The notes under the pieces: model-generated
Database searches by the model: none
What the model saw: only the letters and a program-made list of their open reading frames with translations
What the model was told of the DNA's origin: nothing
NCBI RefSeq assembly: GCF_019669085.1
Contig: NZ_AP024401.1
Location: 620,001 to 684,000, forward strand
Direction: 5' to 3'
Source of the DNA: Borrelia sp. HM
Lineage (GTDB): Bacteria > Spirochaetota > Spirochaetia > Borreliales > Borreliaceae
DNA: 64,000 nucleotides
Made by a program: the position numbers and the translations under genes
In this document: positions 20,237 to 30,390 of the stretch, piece after piece
Position numbering within the stretch: the stretch's first letter is position 1
How the letters are laid out: each line of letters starts with the position of its first letter

Positions 20237-21532
20237 ATGGCGAGAAGCAAAAGTCAAAAAATTGATGGGTGTTCTTTTTGTGGTCGTACTAAGATTGAGG
20301 CTGAAGGACGTATTATTTCTGCAAAGTCAGTTGCTATTTGTTTTGAATGTTCTAGGATATGTTATAATCTTTTTCAAGAAGAATCAGAACAGCCTGACAA
20401 TAGTAAATATTTAAAAAAACTTCCAACTCCTAAGCAACTTAAGAGTCATTTGGATAGGTATATTATTGGACAAGAAGATGCTAAGAAAGTATTATCTGTT
20501 GCTGTTTATAATCATTATAAAAGGATATTTAGGGGTGGCGATAAGGATGAGAAGAATGGAGTTGAGCTTGAGAAGTCTAATATATTGCTTGTAGGTCCCA
20601 CTGGAAGTGGTAAGACTTTGCTTGCAAAAAAGTTGGCAGCTGAGATGAATGTTCCATTTACAATTGCAGATGCCACAACGCTTACTGAAGCTGGGTATGT
20701 GGGGGAAGATGTTGAGAATATTTTGCTTAAGCTGATTCATGCTGCACATGGAGATGTAAGTTTTGCGGAGCGAGGTATTATATATATAGATGAAATAGAT
20801 AAGATTGCAAAAAAAGGTGAGAATGTTTCAATTACAAGGGATGTTTCTGGAGAAGGAGTTCAACAATCTTTATTGAAGATCATTGAAGGAACTATTGCAA
20901 ATGTTCCGCCAAAGGGTGGTAGAAAACATCCTTACGAGGATACTATTGAAATTAATACAAACAATATATTATTCATATGCGGTGGCGCCTTTGTAGGGCT
21001 TGAAAATATTATTAGAAAAAGGATTAATAAAAGTTCTATTGGATTTTCATCTGCTAGTAGAAAAGATTCAAAGGAAGAGCATATTTTAAAATATTTAGAG
21101 ATGGAAGATTTAGTTAAATTTGGACTCATTCCAGAGTTTGTCGGTAGACTTCCTGTACATTCTTATCTTGAAAAGCTAGAAAAAGAAGATTTAATTAAGA
21201 TACTAGTTGAGCCTGCAAATTCTATTGTTCGACAATATTGCCATATGTTTAAGATGGATAATGTTGATTTGGTATTTGAGAAGGACGCACTTGAATCAAT
21301 TGCAGAAGAGGCTATGGTTAAAAATACAGGTGCAAGAGGCTTGAGATCTATTTTAGAAGAATTGCTTAAAGATGTTATGTTTGAAATACCTTCAACCAAG
21401 CAAATTAAAAAAGTTATTGTTACTAAAGAATCGGTTTTAAATAGCAATATTGAGCCCTTAATTTTGACAGGAAAGCATATCAATAAACCTTGGGCAAAAG
21501 AGCTTTATGAAATCAATTGTCAATCTAATTAG
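20237..21532 (+). CDS. clpX: Clp protease ATP-binding subunit ClpX
   Basis: AAA+ unfoldase that selects substrates and feeds ClpP. N-terminal zinc-binding domain with two Cys pairs (CSFCGRT and CFECSRIC), Walker A GPTGSGKT, Walker [12 protein letters not shown], and the ClpP-docking region IGF loop near NKSSIGFSS. 431 residues, normal length. The last 26 bases overlap the start of lon in another frame, which suggests translational coupling within the tig-clpP-clpX-lon operon. Confidence 0.97.
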   Translation: MARSKSQKIDGCSFCGRTKIEAEGRIISAKSVAICFECSRICYNLFQEESEQPDNSKYLKKLPTPKQLKSHLDRYIIGQEDAKKVLSVAVYNHYKRIFRGGDKDEKNGVELEKSNILLVGPTGSGKTLLAKKLAAEMNVPFTIADATTLTEAGYVGEDVENILLKLIHAAHGDVSFAERGIIYIDEIDKIAKKGENVSITRDVSGEGVQQSLLKIIEGTIANVPPKGGRKHPYEDTIEINTNNILFICGGAFVGLENIIRKRINKSSIGFSSASRKDSKEEHILKYLEMEDLVKFGLIPEFVGRLPVHSYLEKLEKEDLIKILVEPANSIVRQYCHMFKMDNVDLVFEKDALESIAEEAMVKNTGARGLRSILEELLKDVMFEIPSTKQIKKVIVTKESVLNSNIEPLILTGKHINKPWAKELYEINCQSN

Positions 21533-23918
21533 CACTAAAAAAGATGATCTTCCTGTCATTTTTTTAAATAAAGATGTATTTTTTCCTAATGTAACTTTAT
21601 GGACTACTGTTGATGATAGAGTTTCAATTAATGCAGTATATCAATCTATGCTAGAGGGTAGGTTGATTTTATTTTTTTGTGTCAACAATGCTGAGTTAAA
21701 TGATTTAGAAAACATTGGTTTAAAAAATTTGTATTCTATTGGTACTTATGCAAAGATTGTTCAAGTTATAAAATTAACTGAAACTTTAATAAAAGTTTTA
21801 GTTGATTGTCAAGATAGGGTTGTTATAAGAGATACTCTTAAAAAAGGTAATTATTTTAGAGCAAAAGTCGATTTTTTATCTGAGCAGTGTAAACTTAATG
21901 ACGAACTTCTTACCTATACTAAGTTTTTAAGAGAAGCTTATGAGACTTATAAATCTTATTTATCTCTTAAAGCATCAGAAGATGATGTTTATGAGAGTAG
22001 CAAATTTTTTGATAGTCCAGCCAAGCTTGTTGATATTATAGCATCTAGTGTGAATTTTGAATATAAATTTAAGGTAGAACTTTTACAAGAATTAGATGTT
22101 CAGGTTAGAATAGAAAAGTTAATTATAAATTTAAATATTGAGACAGAACTTTTAGTTCTTAAAAAAAATATTAAAGCTCAAGTTAAGGCCAAACTTGATA
22201 ATGGACAAAGAGAATATTTTTTAAATGAGCAAATTAAGGAAATTCAAAAAAGATTAGGTCAAGATGAAACTGATTATCTTGATAGATTAAATGCTAAGGA
22301 TATGCCCCAAGATATTAAATCTAGAATTGAAAAGGAAATATCTAGATTGGCTAGGATGAATACAAATTCACCAGACGCTAATATTGTTAGAAACTATGTT
22401 GAATTATTACTTGATCTACCGTGGAATGAAAGTACGATGATGGTAAATTCTTTAAGTGAGATTGAATCTAGTTTAAAAAATGCTCATTATGGTATGAATG
22501 AAGCTAAGGAAAAAATAATGAATTTCTTGGCAGTTTATTATATTAATTCTAAAGTTGAAGCACCTATTTTGTGTTTGGTAGGTCCACCAGGTACGGGGAA
22601 AACTTCTGTTGCATTATCTATAGCTAAATCTCTTTCTAGGAAATTTTTTAAAATTTTTCTTGGTGGATTAAGAGATGAAACAGATATTAGAGGACATCGA
22701 AGGTCTTATATTGGAGCTCTTCCTGGCGTTTTTATTAATGCAATCAAATTGGCTGGAAAATCTAATCCTGTTATTCTTCTTGATGAAATAGATAAGATTA
22801 ACAGTACTTACAAAGGAAATCCAGAATCAGCACTTCTAGAAGTTTTAGATGCTGAACAAAACTCCAGATTTGTTGATCATTATTTAGATATTCCTTATGA
22901 TCTCTCTAAAGTATTGTTTGTAGCAACAGCTAATTCTTTGCATGGTATTTCTAAACCTCTTCTTGACAGAATGGAAATTATTAAGGTAGAAGGTTATTCT
23001 TGTGTTGAAAAATTGGAAATTGCAAGAAATTTTTTGATACCAAGTATAATTAAAGAGAGTTCTTTGAATAAAGTTTATATAAAAATAGAAGATGATGTTG
23101 TTTTACACATAATCAGAAGCTATACTATGGAATCTGGAGTTAGAAATTTGAAAAGAGTTCTAACTCATTTGATTAGAATGGTTGTAAGAGAATTACTTTA
23201 TATTTATTCAAAGGAAGAAATAATTAAAGGAAATTTTTATTTTCCAAGTTCTTTGATGCATGAAAATAATTCACTCTTTAGTCGTGATCCTGATATTCCT
23301 GGTATTTATAAAATAATTAATATGAAGAATTTTCATTATTATATAGATTGTGAACATAGATTCAATTTAATCAAGATTGATTCTGCTGGATTTGTTTATG
23401 GTCTTGCCTGGACAAGTTATGGAGGGGCCGTCTTGCCTGTTGAAGCTATTAAATTTGACAAAAAAGGTGATATCATTTTAACAGGTAGTCTTGGAAGTGT
23501 TATGAAGGAAAGTGCACAACTTGCTTATTCTGTTGTCAAAACTTATTCTTCTAAGCTTAATTTTGATATAAATGAAATTCCTGAAATCCATCTTCATTTT
23601 CCAGAGGGAGCCATACCAAAAGATGGACCTTCTGCTGGCATTACTATTGCAACAGCCATAGCTTCTGTGCTAGTTGATAAAAAAGTGCCCTTAGATCTTG
23701 CGATGACAGGAGAAATTACTCTTAAGGGTTCAGTTCTCCCTGTAGGAGGCATTAAAGAAAAGATACTCTCAGCTTACAGAAATGGTATAATTAAAGTTAT
23801 CTTACCAAAAGATAATGAAAAAGATTATATTAAACTTCCAGATGAGATTAAAGAAAATATTGATGTTAAGTATGTATCTCATTTGGGAGAAGTATTTGAT
23901 TATTTAAATATTACTTAG
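21507..23918 (+). CDS. lon: ATP-dependent Lon protease
   Basis: Single-chain AAA+ serine protease degrading unfolded and regulatory proteins in the cytoplasm. N-terminal substrate-binding domain, Walker [13 protein letters not shown], Walker [12 protein letters not shown], and the C-terminal protease domain with the dyad S709 (PKDGPSAGI) and K752 (GGIKEK), 43 residues apart as in other Lon enzymes. 803 residues. Its ATG lies inside clpX. Borrelia carries two lon genes on the chromosome; this is the clp-linked one (lon-2 of B. burgdorferi by recall). Confidence 0.95.
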   Translation: MKSIVNLISTKKDDLPVIFLNKDVFFPNVTLWTTVDDRVSINAVYQSMLEGRLILFFCVNNAELNDLENIGLKNLYSIGTYAKIVQVIKLTETLIKVLVDCQDRVVIRDTLKKGNYFRAKVDFLSEQCKLNDELLTYTKFLREAYETYKSYLSLKASEDDVYESSKFFDSPAKLVDIIASSVNFEYKFKVELLQELDVQVRIEKLIINLNIETELLVLKKNIKAQVKAKLDNGQREYFLNEQIKEIQKRLGQDETDYLDRLNAKDMPQDIKSRIEKEISRLARMNTNSPDANIVRNYVELLLDLPWNESTMMVNSLSEIESSLKNAHYGMNEAKEKIMNFLAVYYINSKVEAPILCLVGPPGTGKTSVALSIAKSLSRKFFKIFLGGLRDETDIRGHRRSYIGALPGVFINAIKLAGKSNPVILLDEIDKINSTYKGNPESALLEVLDAEQNSRFVDHYLDIPYDLSKVLFVATANSLHGISKPLLDRMEIIKVEGYSCVEKLEIARNFLIPSIIKESSLNKVYIKIEDDVVLHIIRSYTMESGVRNLKRVLTHLIRMVVRELLYIYSKEEIIKGNFYFPSSLMHENNSLFSRDPDIPGIYKIINMKNFHYYIDCEHRFNLIKIDSAGFVYGLAWTSYGGAVLPVEAIKFDKKGDIILTGSLGSVMKESAQLAYSVVKTYSSKLNFDINEIPEIHLHFPEGAIPKDGPSAGITIATAIASVLVDKKVPLDLAMTGEITLKGSVLPVGGIKEKILSAYRNGIIKVILPKDNEKDYIKLPDEIKENIDVKYVSHLGEVFDYLNIT

Positions 23919-23970
23919 GCGTATATATTATTTAGAAATTTTTTGTGTTACAATTTATCAAGGAGCATTT

Positions 23971-24117
23971 ATGAAAGATGGTGTAAGGAAACCTTCAGGG
24001 AATAGAGCGTCATTTAATTCCCAAGGTTCTGGAAAAAACATAATTAAAAATAATTTCTTAGCATTTTCAAAGTGTAATTTTGGAAAAAGTTTTGCTAAAA
24101 AAAAGAAAGGCAAATAG
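23971..24117 (+). CDS. Small basic protein, 48 residues
   Basis: A short open frame with an excellent ribosome site (AAGGAG, six bases before the ATG). The product begins MKDGVRKPSGNRASF and ends KSFAKKKKGK; it has about thirteen Lys/Arg and few acidic residues, no membrane segment and one cysteine. Such composition suits nucleic-acid or ribosome binding, but no family is recognised. It follows lon by 52 bases and faces rpsD across a strong hairpin. By order it matches BB0614 of B. burgdorferi, also a small hypothetical, which supports its being real. Confidence 0.7.
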   Translation: MKDGVRKPSGNRASFNSQGSGKNIIKNNFLAFSKCNFGKSFAKKKKGK

Positions 24118-24124
24118 ACCATAA

Positions 24125-24152
24125 GGTATAATAGTAGAAATACTATTATACC
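24125..24152. terminator. Bidirectional terminator hairpin (lon run / rpsD)
   Basis: Perfect 12-base inverted repeat, arms 24125-24136 and 24141-24152, with a GAAA loop as read on the plus strand. It lies between two convergent genes, eight bases after the small basic protein and sixteen before the rpsD stop. Neither side has a long T-run. Confidence 0.7.
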
Positions 24153-24168
24153 TATATGCTTGTTGACT

Positions 24169-24795
24169 TTACGCTCTTTTAGAATAGTATTCGACAATCA
24201 TTTGTTCATTTGCAAGAATAGATATTTCATCCCTTGATGGAAGACGAGCTATCTTTACTTGTAAGGCATCAGCATTTACTTCTAGCCAAGTTGGTAATTT
24301 GCGAAGAGTTGATGTTCTTTCTATGTTTGATCTAATCAATTTTTTTAGGCTATCTTTTTCTTTTACTTGTATCATATCGTTTGCTCTTAGAGTAATAGAT
24401 GGAATAGTAACTTTTCTTCCATTAAGCATGATAATTCCGTGTGAGACTATCTGTCTTGCGTGAGCTCTTGAAATAGCAAATCCAGATCTGTATATTACGT
24501 TGTCAATTCTTCTCTCAAGTAGTGCTAAAAGATTATCCCCTGTAACTCCCTGTTGTCTTCTTGCTTCTTTGAAAATATTGGTAAGCTGTCTTTCACTTAT
24601 ACCGTAAGCAAATTTCACCTTTTGTTTTTCTATGAGTTGTTTTCCATATTCTGTAGTCTTAGCTCTTCTAGATCTCCCATGCATTCCAGGTGGATTTGGC
24701 TTTTTTTTGAGTAGTTTATCATATTTGGGTTGTTCAAATATATTTATGCCAAATCTCCTTACTAGCTTTCCTTTTGCTATATTTTTTCTATTCAT
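24169..24795 (-). CDS. rpsD: 30S ribosomal protein S4
   Basis: Primary 16S rRNA-binding protein of the small subunit, which nucleates assembly. N-terminal KLVRRFG and PPGMHGRSR-like KPNPPGMHGRSRRAK, then the S4 RNA-binding domain (LLALLERRIDNVIYRSGFA, ARQIVSHGIIMLNGRKV). 208 residues. The start is the ATG at 24795 with GAGGA seven bases upstream; the open frame continues further upstream through the tRNA gene but that part is not coding. It is 20 bases downstream of the initiator tRNA and likely shares its transcript. Confidence 0.97.
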   Translation of the reverse strand: MNRKNIAKGKLVRRFGINIFEQPKYDKLLKKKPNPPGMHGRSRRAKTTEYGKQLIEKQKVKFAYGISERQLTNIFKEARRQQGVTGDNLLALLERRIDNVIYRSGFAISRAHARQIVSHGIIMLNGRKVTIPSITLRANDMIQVKEKDSLKKLIRSNIERTSTLRKLPTWLEVNADALQVKIARLPSRDEISILANEQMIVEYYSKRA

Positions 24796-24815
24796 TAATT
24801 CCTCACGTATATAAA

Positions 24816-24889
<74 letters not shown>

Positions 24890-24900
24890 TCTTAAATCAT

Positions 24901-24930
24901 AGTCTAACACAATTTTATTTTAAGTGTCAA
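24901..24930 (-). promoter_or_regulatory. Promoter for tRNA-fMet and rpsD
   Basis: Read on the minus strand: TTGACA (24930-24925), an 18-base spacer, TAGACT (24906-24901). Transcription would start near 24894, five bases before the mature tRNA. The same unusual -10 hexamer TAGACT is found at the tRNA(CAT) promoter near 30281. Confidence 0.55.
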
Positions 24931-24944
24931 TCAATTTTGTTTTA

Positions 24945-26240
24945 CTATATTAAAATGTATATTTCATATATTTCTCTATGGTATTTTTTTATGGTGGATT
25001 TTATGTTGTCTATTTTTTGTATCAAATTTTTTAAATTATCTTCATAGTTTAAATCTAGTCTTATATATAGAATTAGGTTGTTTCCTTGATATAGAAAACT
25101 AAGTTCTTTAAGATTTGCATCAATGTTTTTTAATGTGTTTTTTATTTCTCTTTTTAGGTCTATATCTTGTTTTGATAGAAGGTTATTTGCATTATTTATG
25201 ATTACGTGTAGTCCTTCTTTGATCATGACAAAGCTAATGCATATGGATATTACTTTATCAAATCCTGTCCATACGTAGTTTGCAAGTAATAAGCTTAGTG
25301 TAGTTCCCCCATGGGAGAATATACAGTTTTTATCAGATGATGATAGTGCTAAGAGCAGATAGTTGTTATATCGTTTTCCAATTTGAAACTTCGCCAAATA
25401 TTCAATGATTTTAACTAAGAAGAATATAAATGGTACTAGTGGTATCCAAATACTTTTTTTTAACGAATTATTTGAAAATATTTCTAATATGTTTTTTTTA
25501 TCTTCATATAGATGATCATGATGATGTTCATTTTCATTCATGTGAATATGTAATCCAGATTTACTACCAAGAATTATTAGGTTACTTAATCCTGTTGTGT
25601 TTAAAAATATTGTAAATCCTGTGATTATTATAACTATTCCTATAATAAGAGATATTAAGGTTTCCATTTTTTTGTATCCATATGGATAATAAATTGTTTC
25701 AGGACGACTTGTAATTTTTAAACTACAATACGTAATTGTAGATAGTATAAGATCTGATATAACATGAAGTGCATCTGCAATAAGTGCAAATGAATTAAAA
25801 AGAATTCCTACAGTAAATTTAGATGTTATTGAGGCTATTTCTGCTAATACTGAGATAAGTCCTGTTGTCATTATGATCGAATTTTTTCTTGTTTCATAAG
25901 TTAAGTCTTTTTCATATAAATTATTTTTATTTTCAAATTTTAGACTTTGAAGTTCTTCATTGATGTCATTGATTTTGCATAAAATTTTTTGCATTTTATT
26001 TTTTTTACCATAATAAATTAGATTTTTAATTAAGACTCTTTCTATTCCCTCTGCTTTGAAATTTGGATCGATATAAAAGTGAGTGATTTTAATCTCTTTG
26101 TTTTTTATTTGTGCTTTAAGATATGCAATTATTTTCATATGATTTTCTATATAAACTGTATAAATTTCATCTTTTTTTAAGCTTTCAAGTTTTAAATAAG
26201 AGTATTTATTAATATTTGTGTAGTTGATTATCTTGATCAT
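24945..26240 (-). CDS. Cation diffusion facilitator with N-terminal GNAT-like domain
   Basis: Residues 1 to about 115 look like a truncated GNAT acetyltransferase fold (THFYIDPNFKAEGIERVLIK resembles the acetyl-CoA-binding turn). Residues 120-350 are a six-helix cation diffusion facilitator: TM2 carries H159 and D163 (ADALHVISDL), and a histidine-rich loop (HIHMNENEHHHDH, 231-243) precedes the fifth helix. In TM5 the usual H-x3-D pair appears replaced by C306-x3-H310 (DKNCIFSHGG). A short cytoplasmic C-terminal domain follows. It should move divalent metal (Zn, Mn or similar) out of the cytoplasm, but the changed site makes the substrate uncertain. Confidence 0.85.
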   Translation of the reverse strand: MIKIINYTNINKYSYLKLESLKKDEIYTVYIENHMKIIAYLKAQIKNKEIKITHFYIDPNFKAEGIERVLIKNLIYYGKKNKMQKILCKINDINEELQSLKFENKNNLYEKDLTYETRKNSIIMTTGLISVLAEIASITSKFTVGILFNSFALIADALHVISDLILSTITYCSLKITSRPETIYYPYGYKKMETLISLIIGIVIIITGFTIFLNTTGLSNLIILGSKSGLHIHMNENEHHHDHLYEDKKNILEIFSNNSLKKSIWIPLVPFIFFLVKIIEYLAKFQIGKRYNNYLLLALSSSDKNCIFSHGGTTLSLLLANYVWTGFDKVISICISFVMIKEGLHVIINNANNLLSKQDIDLKREIKNTLKNIDANLKELSFLYQGNNLILYIRLDLNYEDNLKNLIQKIDNIKSTIKKYHREIYEIYILI

Positions 26241-26369
26241 ATTTACACTTTACCTTAATCTTTCTTTTATTGCATAATCCTATTATAGTGAAAGATAGCA
26301 TTATTTTTTTTGATGTTCAATTGTTTTATATGAATATCCTTAATTAATTAGGAGTGTTTTGGAGGTTTT

Positions 26370-26738
26370 ATGTTACAATCTCAATTTTTTGTTAAGCAAT
26401 GTAAAAGATATATTGCTAAAGATAAAATTTTTATAAATAATGTGAAAAATGTTGAGACTATTTTTTATGATTTACTTAAAATGTTTGATAAACAAGCTTT
26501 AAAGAGTATATTTGATTACTATTATGATAATTTTGACTTTGATAATGGAATATATGCTTTCATTGAGAAATTTATTCCGATTATTAACTTTTTGTCATTA
26601 GAAGTTTTAGACTATGAATTTAGTATTGATGAAAAAAAATTAATATTAGAAATTTTTAATTCGTCAGCATGTACTATGCAAGCTAGTAATTTAAATGAGT
26701 TTGCCAGAGCTATTGTTTCTCTTGGTATTTTAAAATAG
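26370..26738 (+). CDS. Hypothetical protein, 122 residues
   Basis: Not recognised. The frame has a strong GGAGG four bases before the ATG and codon use like its neighbours. The product is soluble-looking and mostly helical, rich in Phe, Ile and Lys, with a run FDNGIYAFIEKFIPIINF in the middle and two cysteines (CKRY, SACTMQ). No signal peptide or membrane helix. Divergent from the CDF gene and convergent with cdd, so it stands alone. By order it matches BB0617, also hypothetical. Confidence 0.75.
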   Translation: MLQSQFFVKQCKRYIAKDKIFINNVKNVETIFYDLLKMFDKQALKSIFDYYYDNFDFDNGIYAFIEKFIPIINFLSLEVLDYEFSIDEKKLILEIFNSSACTMQASNLNEFARAIVSLGILK

Positions 26739-26771
26739 CATTTAGGTTTTGTGTTTATAGAAATTTTGAAT

Positions 26772-27227
26772 TTATTTTATTTGATTTGTCTTAAATATTT
26801 TTGATAGTTCGTTTTTATTAAATGGGATTTTAAGTAAATCTTTTAATGTATAAGCTTGTGATACTGTTTTAGTAACTTGAAATTGATTGGGATCTGTTAT
26901 TAATATTTTGGTATCTTCTTCAAAAAATTCTGACATTATTTGACGACATATGCCACATGGAATACTTGCTGGAATTGTTGTAATTATTATAAAGTCTACC
27001 TTTTGCATACCAACAGATGATATCATGTTCATTATTGCAGCTTGTTCTGCACAACGAGTTGCTCCAAAACTTGCATTTTCAACATTTGCACCTTGAAAAA
27101 ATAGATTGTCTTTAGTTTTAACACAAGCTCCCACCTTGAATTGTGAATATGGTGAATATGAATTATTCCTTGCAGCTTCGGCTAATTTAAATGCTTTTTC
27201 AATTGTATTTTGTCTATTATTTTCCAT
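26772..27227 (-). CDS. cdd: Cytidine deaminase
   Basis: Converts cytidine and deoxycytidine to uridine forms in pyrimidine salvage, which Borrelia needs because it cannot make pyrimidines. The zinc and catalytic residues are C59-A-E61 (GATRCAEQAA) and C91/C94 (PCGICRQ); NVENASFG is the substrate-binding signature. 151 residues, a homotetrameric-type short enzyme with a slightly extended C-terminus. AGAGG seven bases before the ATG. Confidence 0.95.
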   Translation of the reverse strand: MENNRQNTIEKAFKLAEAARNNSYSPYSQFKVGACVKTKDNLFFQGANVENASFGATRCAEQAAIMNMISSVGMQKVDFIIITTIPASIPCGICRQIMSEFFEEDTKILITDPNQFQVTKTVSQAYTLKDLLKIPFNKNELSKIFKTNQIK

Positions 27228-27352
27228 TTAGAACCTCTTGTTTTGTAGCGTTATCAATTATATCACAATGATTATAATTTTCTATTGAAATATTGTAGAA
27301 TGTTTATTAGATACATTTTTTATTTATATGAAAGGTTTGTTAGTATTTTTGT

Positions 27353-28312
27353 ATGATAGATGTTATTGAGTTTATTAAAAAGTATAATAATTTTATTATT
27401 ATTGGGCATAAGGATCCTGATTTTGATTGTATTGGTTCATCTTTAGCTCTATCTTCTTTTTTATCTAGAATAAATAAAAAGGCCCTCATGCTAAATGAGG
27501 GTCCCTTTGTTAGAAAGGAAATTATTCCTTTTAAAGATAGATTTTTATCTAGATGGCCAGGTATTGATTTTTCAGATTATGCTGTTATTATTTTGGATTG
27601 CTCTATATATGATAGAATTGGAGATGAATTTGTTTTTTATATAAAAAATATGCCTATTGTAGTTATTGATCATCATGCCTCAGGTGATAAATTAGATGCT
27701 CCTGGGTATATTGAACCTTGCGCTCCTTCAACTACTTTTTTAATTGAGAAATTAATTAGAGAATTTGGATATGAAGTTACTAAGGAAGAGGCATGGTATA
27801 TTTTAGTTGGATTTTGCACAGATACAGGATTTTTTAGATTTATTTCAAGAAGTGACCCTGAGCCTTTTGAAATGGTTGCTAGACTTGTTTCTAAAGGTTT
27901 AAGCCTTAAGGATGTTTATAGTTATGTTGAATCTGTTAAGAGTTTAACTTCAATAGATATTCTTAGCATAATGTTGAGTAATCTTAAATCTTATTTTGAT
28001 GGTAAAGTATTACTTACTGTTTTGCCATTTAATTCTAAAAAAGATAATAATGTTAGTGGTGTTAATGAGTTATTTTATGCACTCCTTTCTAATGTTGAAA
28101 ATAATGAAATATTAGTGATTTTAAAGGAAATAGGGGATGGTTCTATTTTGGTGGGACTTCGTTCTAAAGATTATTTTGATGTGGGTGAACTTGCAAAATG
28201 TTTTGGAGGAGGGGGACATAAGCATGCCAGTGGTTTTAAGGTAAAAAGTATTACTTTAACTCTTTTAGAAAGTCAAATCATAGCATATATCAAGGACCAT
28301 ATTAATAATTAA
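27353..28312 (+). CDS. DHH/DHHA1 phosphoesterase (NrnA-like)
   Basis: Mn-dependent phosphoesterase of the NrnA family, which degrades nanoRNAs and pAp or, in some members, cyclic dinucleotide products. Motifs in order: [15 protein letters not shown] (motif I), VIILDCS (II), VVIDHHASG (DHH, III), [11 protein letters not shown] (IV), and the DHHA1 signature [11 protein letters not shown] near the C-terminus. 319 residues. An in-frame TAG lies shortly upstream of the ATG, which fixes the start, though the ribosome site is poor. Its 3' end overlaps the convergent glycosidase gene by 11 bases. Which substrate it uses in Borrelia is open. Confidence 0.9.
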   Translation: MIDVIEFIKKYNNFIIIGHKDPDFDCIGSSLALSSFLSRINKKALMLNEGPFVRKEIIPFKDRFLSRWPGIDFSDYAVIILDCSIYDRIGDEFVFYIKNMPIVVIDHHASGDKLDAPGYIEPCAPSTTFLIEKLIREFGYEVTKEEAWYILVGFCTDTGFFRFISRSDPEPFEMVARLVSKGLSLKDVYSYVESVKSLTSIDILSIMLSNLKSYFDGKVLLTVLPFNSKKDNNVSGVNELFYALLSNVENNEILVILKEIGDGSILVGLRSKDYFDVGELAKCFGGGGHKHASGFKVKSITLTLLESQIIAYIKDHINN

Positions 28313-29960
28313 AGTTTACTAAAGGAATTTGTCCTTTTGGATAAAAGTCTTCTGTCAAAGTTAATAGTCCAGACTTAAATGCTAACATTGTAGTGCCATA
28401 TACTATTACTATGTTGTTTATCCAGTCTAGTTTTTTTATGTGTTGGGGTGTAAGTGAGGCAATTATGCTTATTTTATCTTTGTATTGTTTTAATTCTCCT
28501 ATGTATTTAAGACTAGCGGGTGTTGAGATGTTAAAAATCACTTGTTCATGTGTTTCAATTAGTTTTTTTATTTCTTGAAGATTTTTAGGTTTCATATTGT
28601 TTAAAGGATAATAATCATAATAGTAAATAGAACCATTTGGAAATATTTTTTTACCTTCTGTAATCATTGTTTGATAAGGTGATATTAAAAGTGTTTTTTT
28701 ATTCTTCAAGACTTTTTTTGATAACTTGATTTTTGTTATTCCTCTTAATGTGCTTTGTTCAAAAAATTTTTTGGCTTCTTTGGTAGGTATTGTTTGAGCT
28801 TTTTGAATATTTGGGTAAATTTCTGTTTTATTGTTTGTCCCTTTTAGGTAGTCCAACTTTATTTTAAGTATTCTTTTGTTAGATTTAATAATATTTTCTC
28901 TTATTTCATTGTCTTTTTGCATCAAGTTTAATAGTTTGTTGTAGGCGTTATTTTGTATATCTTCATTTAGTGATATTAATAGAATGTCAGTTTCAGTTCT
29001 AATAATTCTTTCAATTGTATCGTAAATGCTCTCGTTTTTATATCTTACGGCATTCATTAATAAATCGTCTGTTATTATTAAATTGTCGTATTTGAGATTT
29101 TTTCTAAGTAGTTCTTTTATTATTTCAATTGATGATGATGCAGGTATTTCTTTGCCATTTGTAAGCATTGGATATGCTACATGTCCACTCATAATTACTG
29201 GAATATTTTCTTGTATTAATATTTTATATGGTAATAGTTCAGCTGATTGTATTTCTTTTAAATTTAAGTTTATTGTTGGCATTTGTGTATGAGAGTCAAT
29301 AGTGGTATTTCCGTGTCCGGGAAAATGTTTTGCTGTTGAAATTATACCTGCTTGTTTTTGACCTTTATAAAAAGCTAAAGCAAAAAGAGAAACAATTTGT
29401 GGATTATTTGAATATGTTCTTGGCCCTATTGTGAAATTGTTTTCATTGCTGTAAATATCTGTTATGGGTGCAAAATTTAGATTGATCCCAAGCTGTTTTA
29501 ATTCATTTGCTATGTGATATCCGGTAAGATAGGAATCATTTGGTGATAAAGTAGCTGTAATTCCAAGATTGCCTATTGTTTTAGATGTATTAAGTTTTAT
29601 GTGTTGTGTCCATCCTCCTTCTTGGTCTGTTGCAATGAATAGAGGAATTTTAAATCTATTCTTTTGAGACATAGATTGTGCCTTATTTATGCTTTCTACT
29701 AACATTTGTAAATTTTTGGCATTCCATCCAAAAATTTTAATTCCCCCTAGATTTTTCTCTTTTATAAAGTCCAGGGTGAATTTTGTTATTTTATCTCCTG
29801 GATAACTTATCATAAACATTTGTCCTAATAGTTCCTTATTGTCCATGTGGTTTACTATTTGATCTATTAAGTTTTCTTTGTCATCTTTTGTAGTCCAAAA
29901 ATTATAGGGAAAGCAATGATTATGTATAAAAAAGATAGTAATACAAATAATTTTCTTCAT
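28302..29960 (-). CDS. Glycoside hydrolase family 3, NagZ-like beta-N-acetylhexosaminidase
   Basis: The N-terminal two thirds are a GH3 barrel: [21 protein letters not shown], and the NagZ-type loop [15 protein letters not shown], whose Asp-His pair is the acid/base in NagZ; the nucleophile is in [10 protein letters not shown]. The last ~160 residues form an extra domain resembling the GH3 C-terminal sandwich, not present in E. coli NagZ. A hydrophobic N-terminus ([17 protein letters not shown]) suggests export. Probable role: releasing GlcNAc from wall fragments or glycans. No good ribosome site before the ATG. Older annotations call such genes beta-glucosidase; the loop argues otherwise. 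Confidence 0.88.
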   Translation of the reverse strand: MKKIICITIFFIHNHCFPYNFWTTKDDKENLIDQIVNHMDNKELLGQMFMISYPGDKITKFTLDFIKEKNLGGIKIFGWNAKNLQMLVESINKAQSMSQKNRFKIPLFIATDQEGGWTQHIKLNTSKTIGNLGITATLSPNDSYLTGYHIANELKQLGINLNFAPITDIYSNENNFTIGPRTYSNNPQIVSLFALAFYKGQKQAGIISTAKHFPGHGNTTIDSHTQMPTINLNLKEIQSAELLPYKILIQENIPVIMSGHVAYPMLTNGKEIPASSSIEIIKELLRKNLKYDNLIITDDLLMNAVRYKNESIYDTIERIIRTETDILLISLNEDIQNNAYNKLLNLMQKDNEIRENIIKSNKRILKIKLDYLKGTNNKTEIYPNIQKAQTIPTKEAKKFFEQSTLRGITKIKLSKKVLKNKKTLLISPYQTMITEGKKIFPNGSIYYYDYYPLNNMKPKNLQEIKKLIETHEQVIFNISTPASLKYIGELKQYKDKISIIASLTPQHIKKLDWINNIVIVYGTTMLAFKSGLLTLTEDFYPKGQIPLVNFNY

Positions 29961-30257
29961 TTAATAATACTAATTTTCCATTTTTTAGTTCATAAGTATT
30001 TATATTTTTCCATTTTATATTCTTCTTTATTACTTGAAGCTTACTTTGATGAGTGAAAATACTTAAATTATAAATTTTTTATTATTCTTCTCATTTGTAA
30101 CCAGATAATTTCATTTATTACCATACTAATAGTAATTTTATTATTCTCTTTAAAAAATACCAAGTATTTATTTGCTCAATTAAAGGTTATTAATATATTT
30201 GTTCATTATGAGCATTTAAATAAAATAGGTTATGTATTTAATAATGGTAGTTTTGTA
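29961..30257. other. Intergenic region without a supported gene
   Basis: About 300 bases, very AT-rich, between the glycosidase start and the tRNA(CAT) promoter. A frame open from 30057 to 30275 on the plus strand (about 72 codons) has no ATG, GTG or TTG start near its beginning and its end runs through the tRNA promoter, so I do not call it a gene. A promoter for the glycosidase is presumably here but no consensus stands out. Confidence 0.5.
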
Positions 30258-30286
30258 TTGACAAAATATCTTTGAATTTATAGACT
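30258..30286 (+). promoter_or_regulatory. Promoter of tRNA(CAT)
   Basis: Perfect TTGACA at 30258-30263, 17-base spacer, TAGACT at 30281-30286, ending 14 bases before the tRNA. The same -10 hexamer is seen at the tRNA-fMet promoter. Confidence 0.65.
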
Positions 30287-30299
30287 TTAATGTCTACAA

Positions 30300-30373
30300 G
30301 CTGATGTAGCTCAGTTGGTTAGAGCACTCGGCTCATATCCGAGTTGTCGTGGGTTCAAGTCCCTCCATCAGCA
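30300..30373 (+). tRNA. tRNA with CAT anticodon (elongator Met, or Ile2)
   Basis: Acceptor GCTGATG pairs perfectly with CATCAGC, discriminator A. Anticodon loop CTCATAT in stem CTCGG/CCGAG. Position 1-72 is paired, so it is not the initiator. CAT can read AUG as methionine, or AUA as isoleucine after lysidine modification; overall similarity to elongator Met tRNAs favours Met, without proof. The T stem has a T-T mismatch (second pair). Confidence 0.9.
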
Positions 30374-30390
30374 TTAAGGAGCTTTGTTTT

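Noticed and set aside
23958-24197. Minus-strand frame of 79 codons between lon and rpsD
   Set aside because: It lies antisense to the small basic protein and through the hairpin, and has no ribosome site; a shadow frame.
30057-30275. Open frame of about 72 codons before tRNA(CAT), hydrophobic product
   Set aside because: No usable start codon near its beginning, no ribosome site, and its end overlaps a clear TTGACA promoter.
30349-30390. N-terminal extension of the DJ-1 gene overlapping tRNA(CAT)
   Set aside because: It begins inside the tRNA; ATG at 30391 with AAGGAG is the sensible start.
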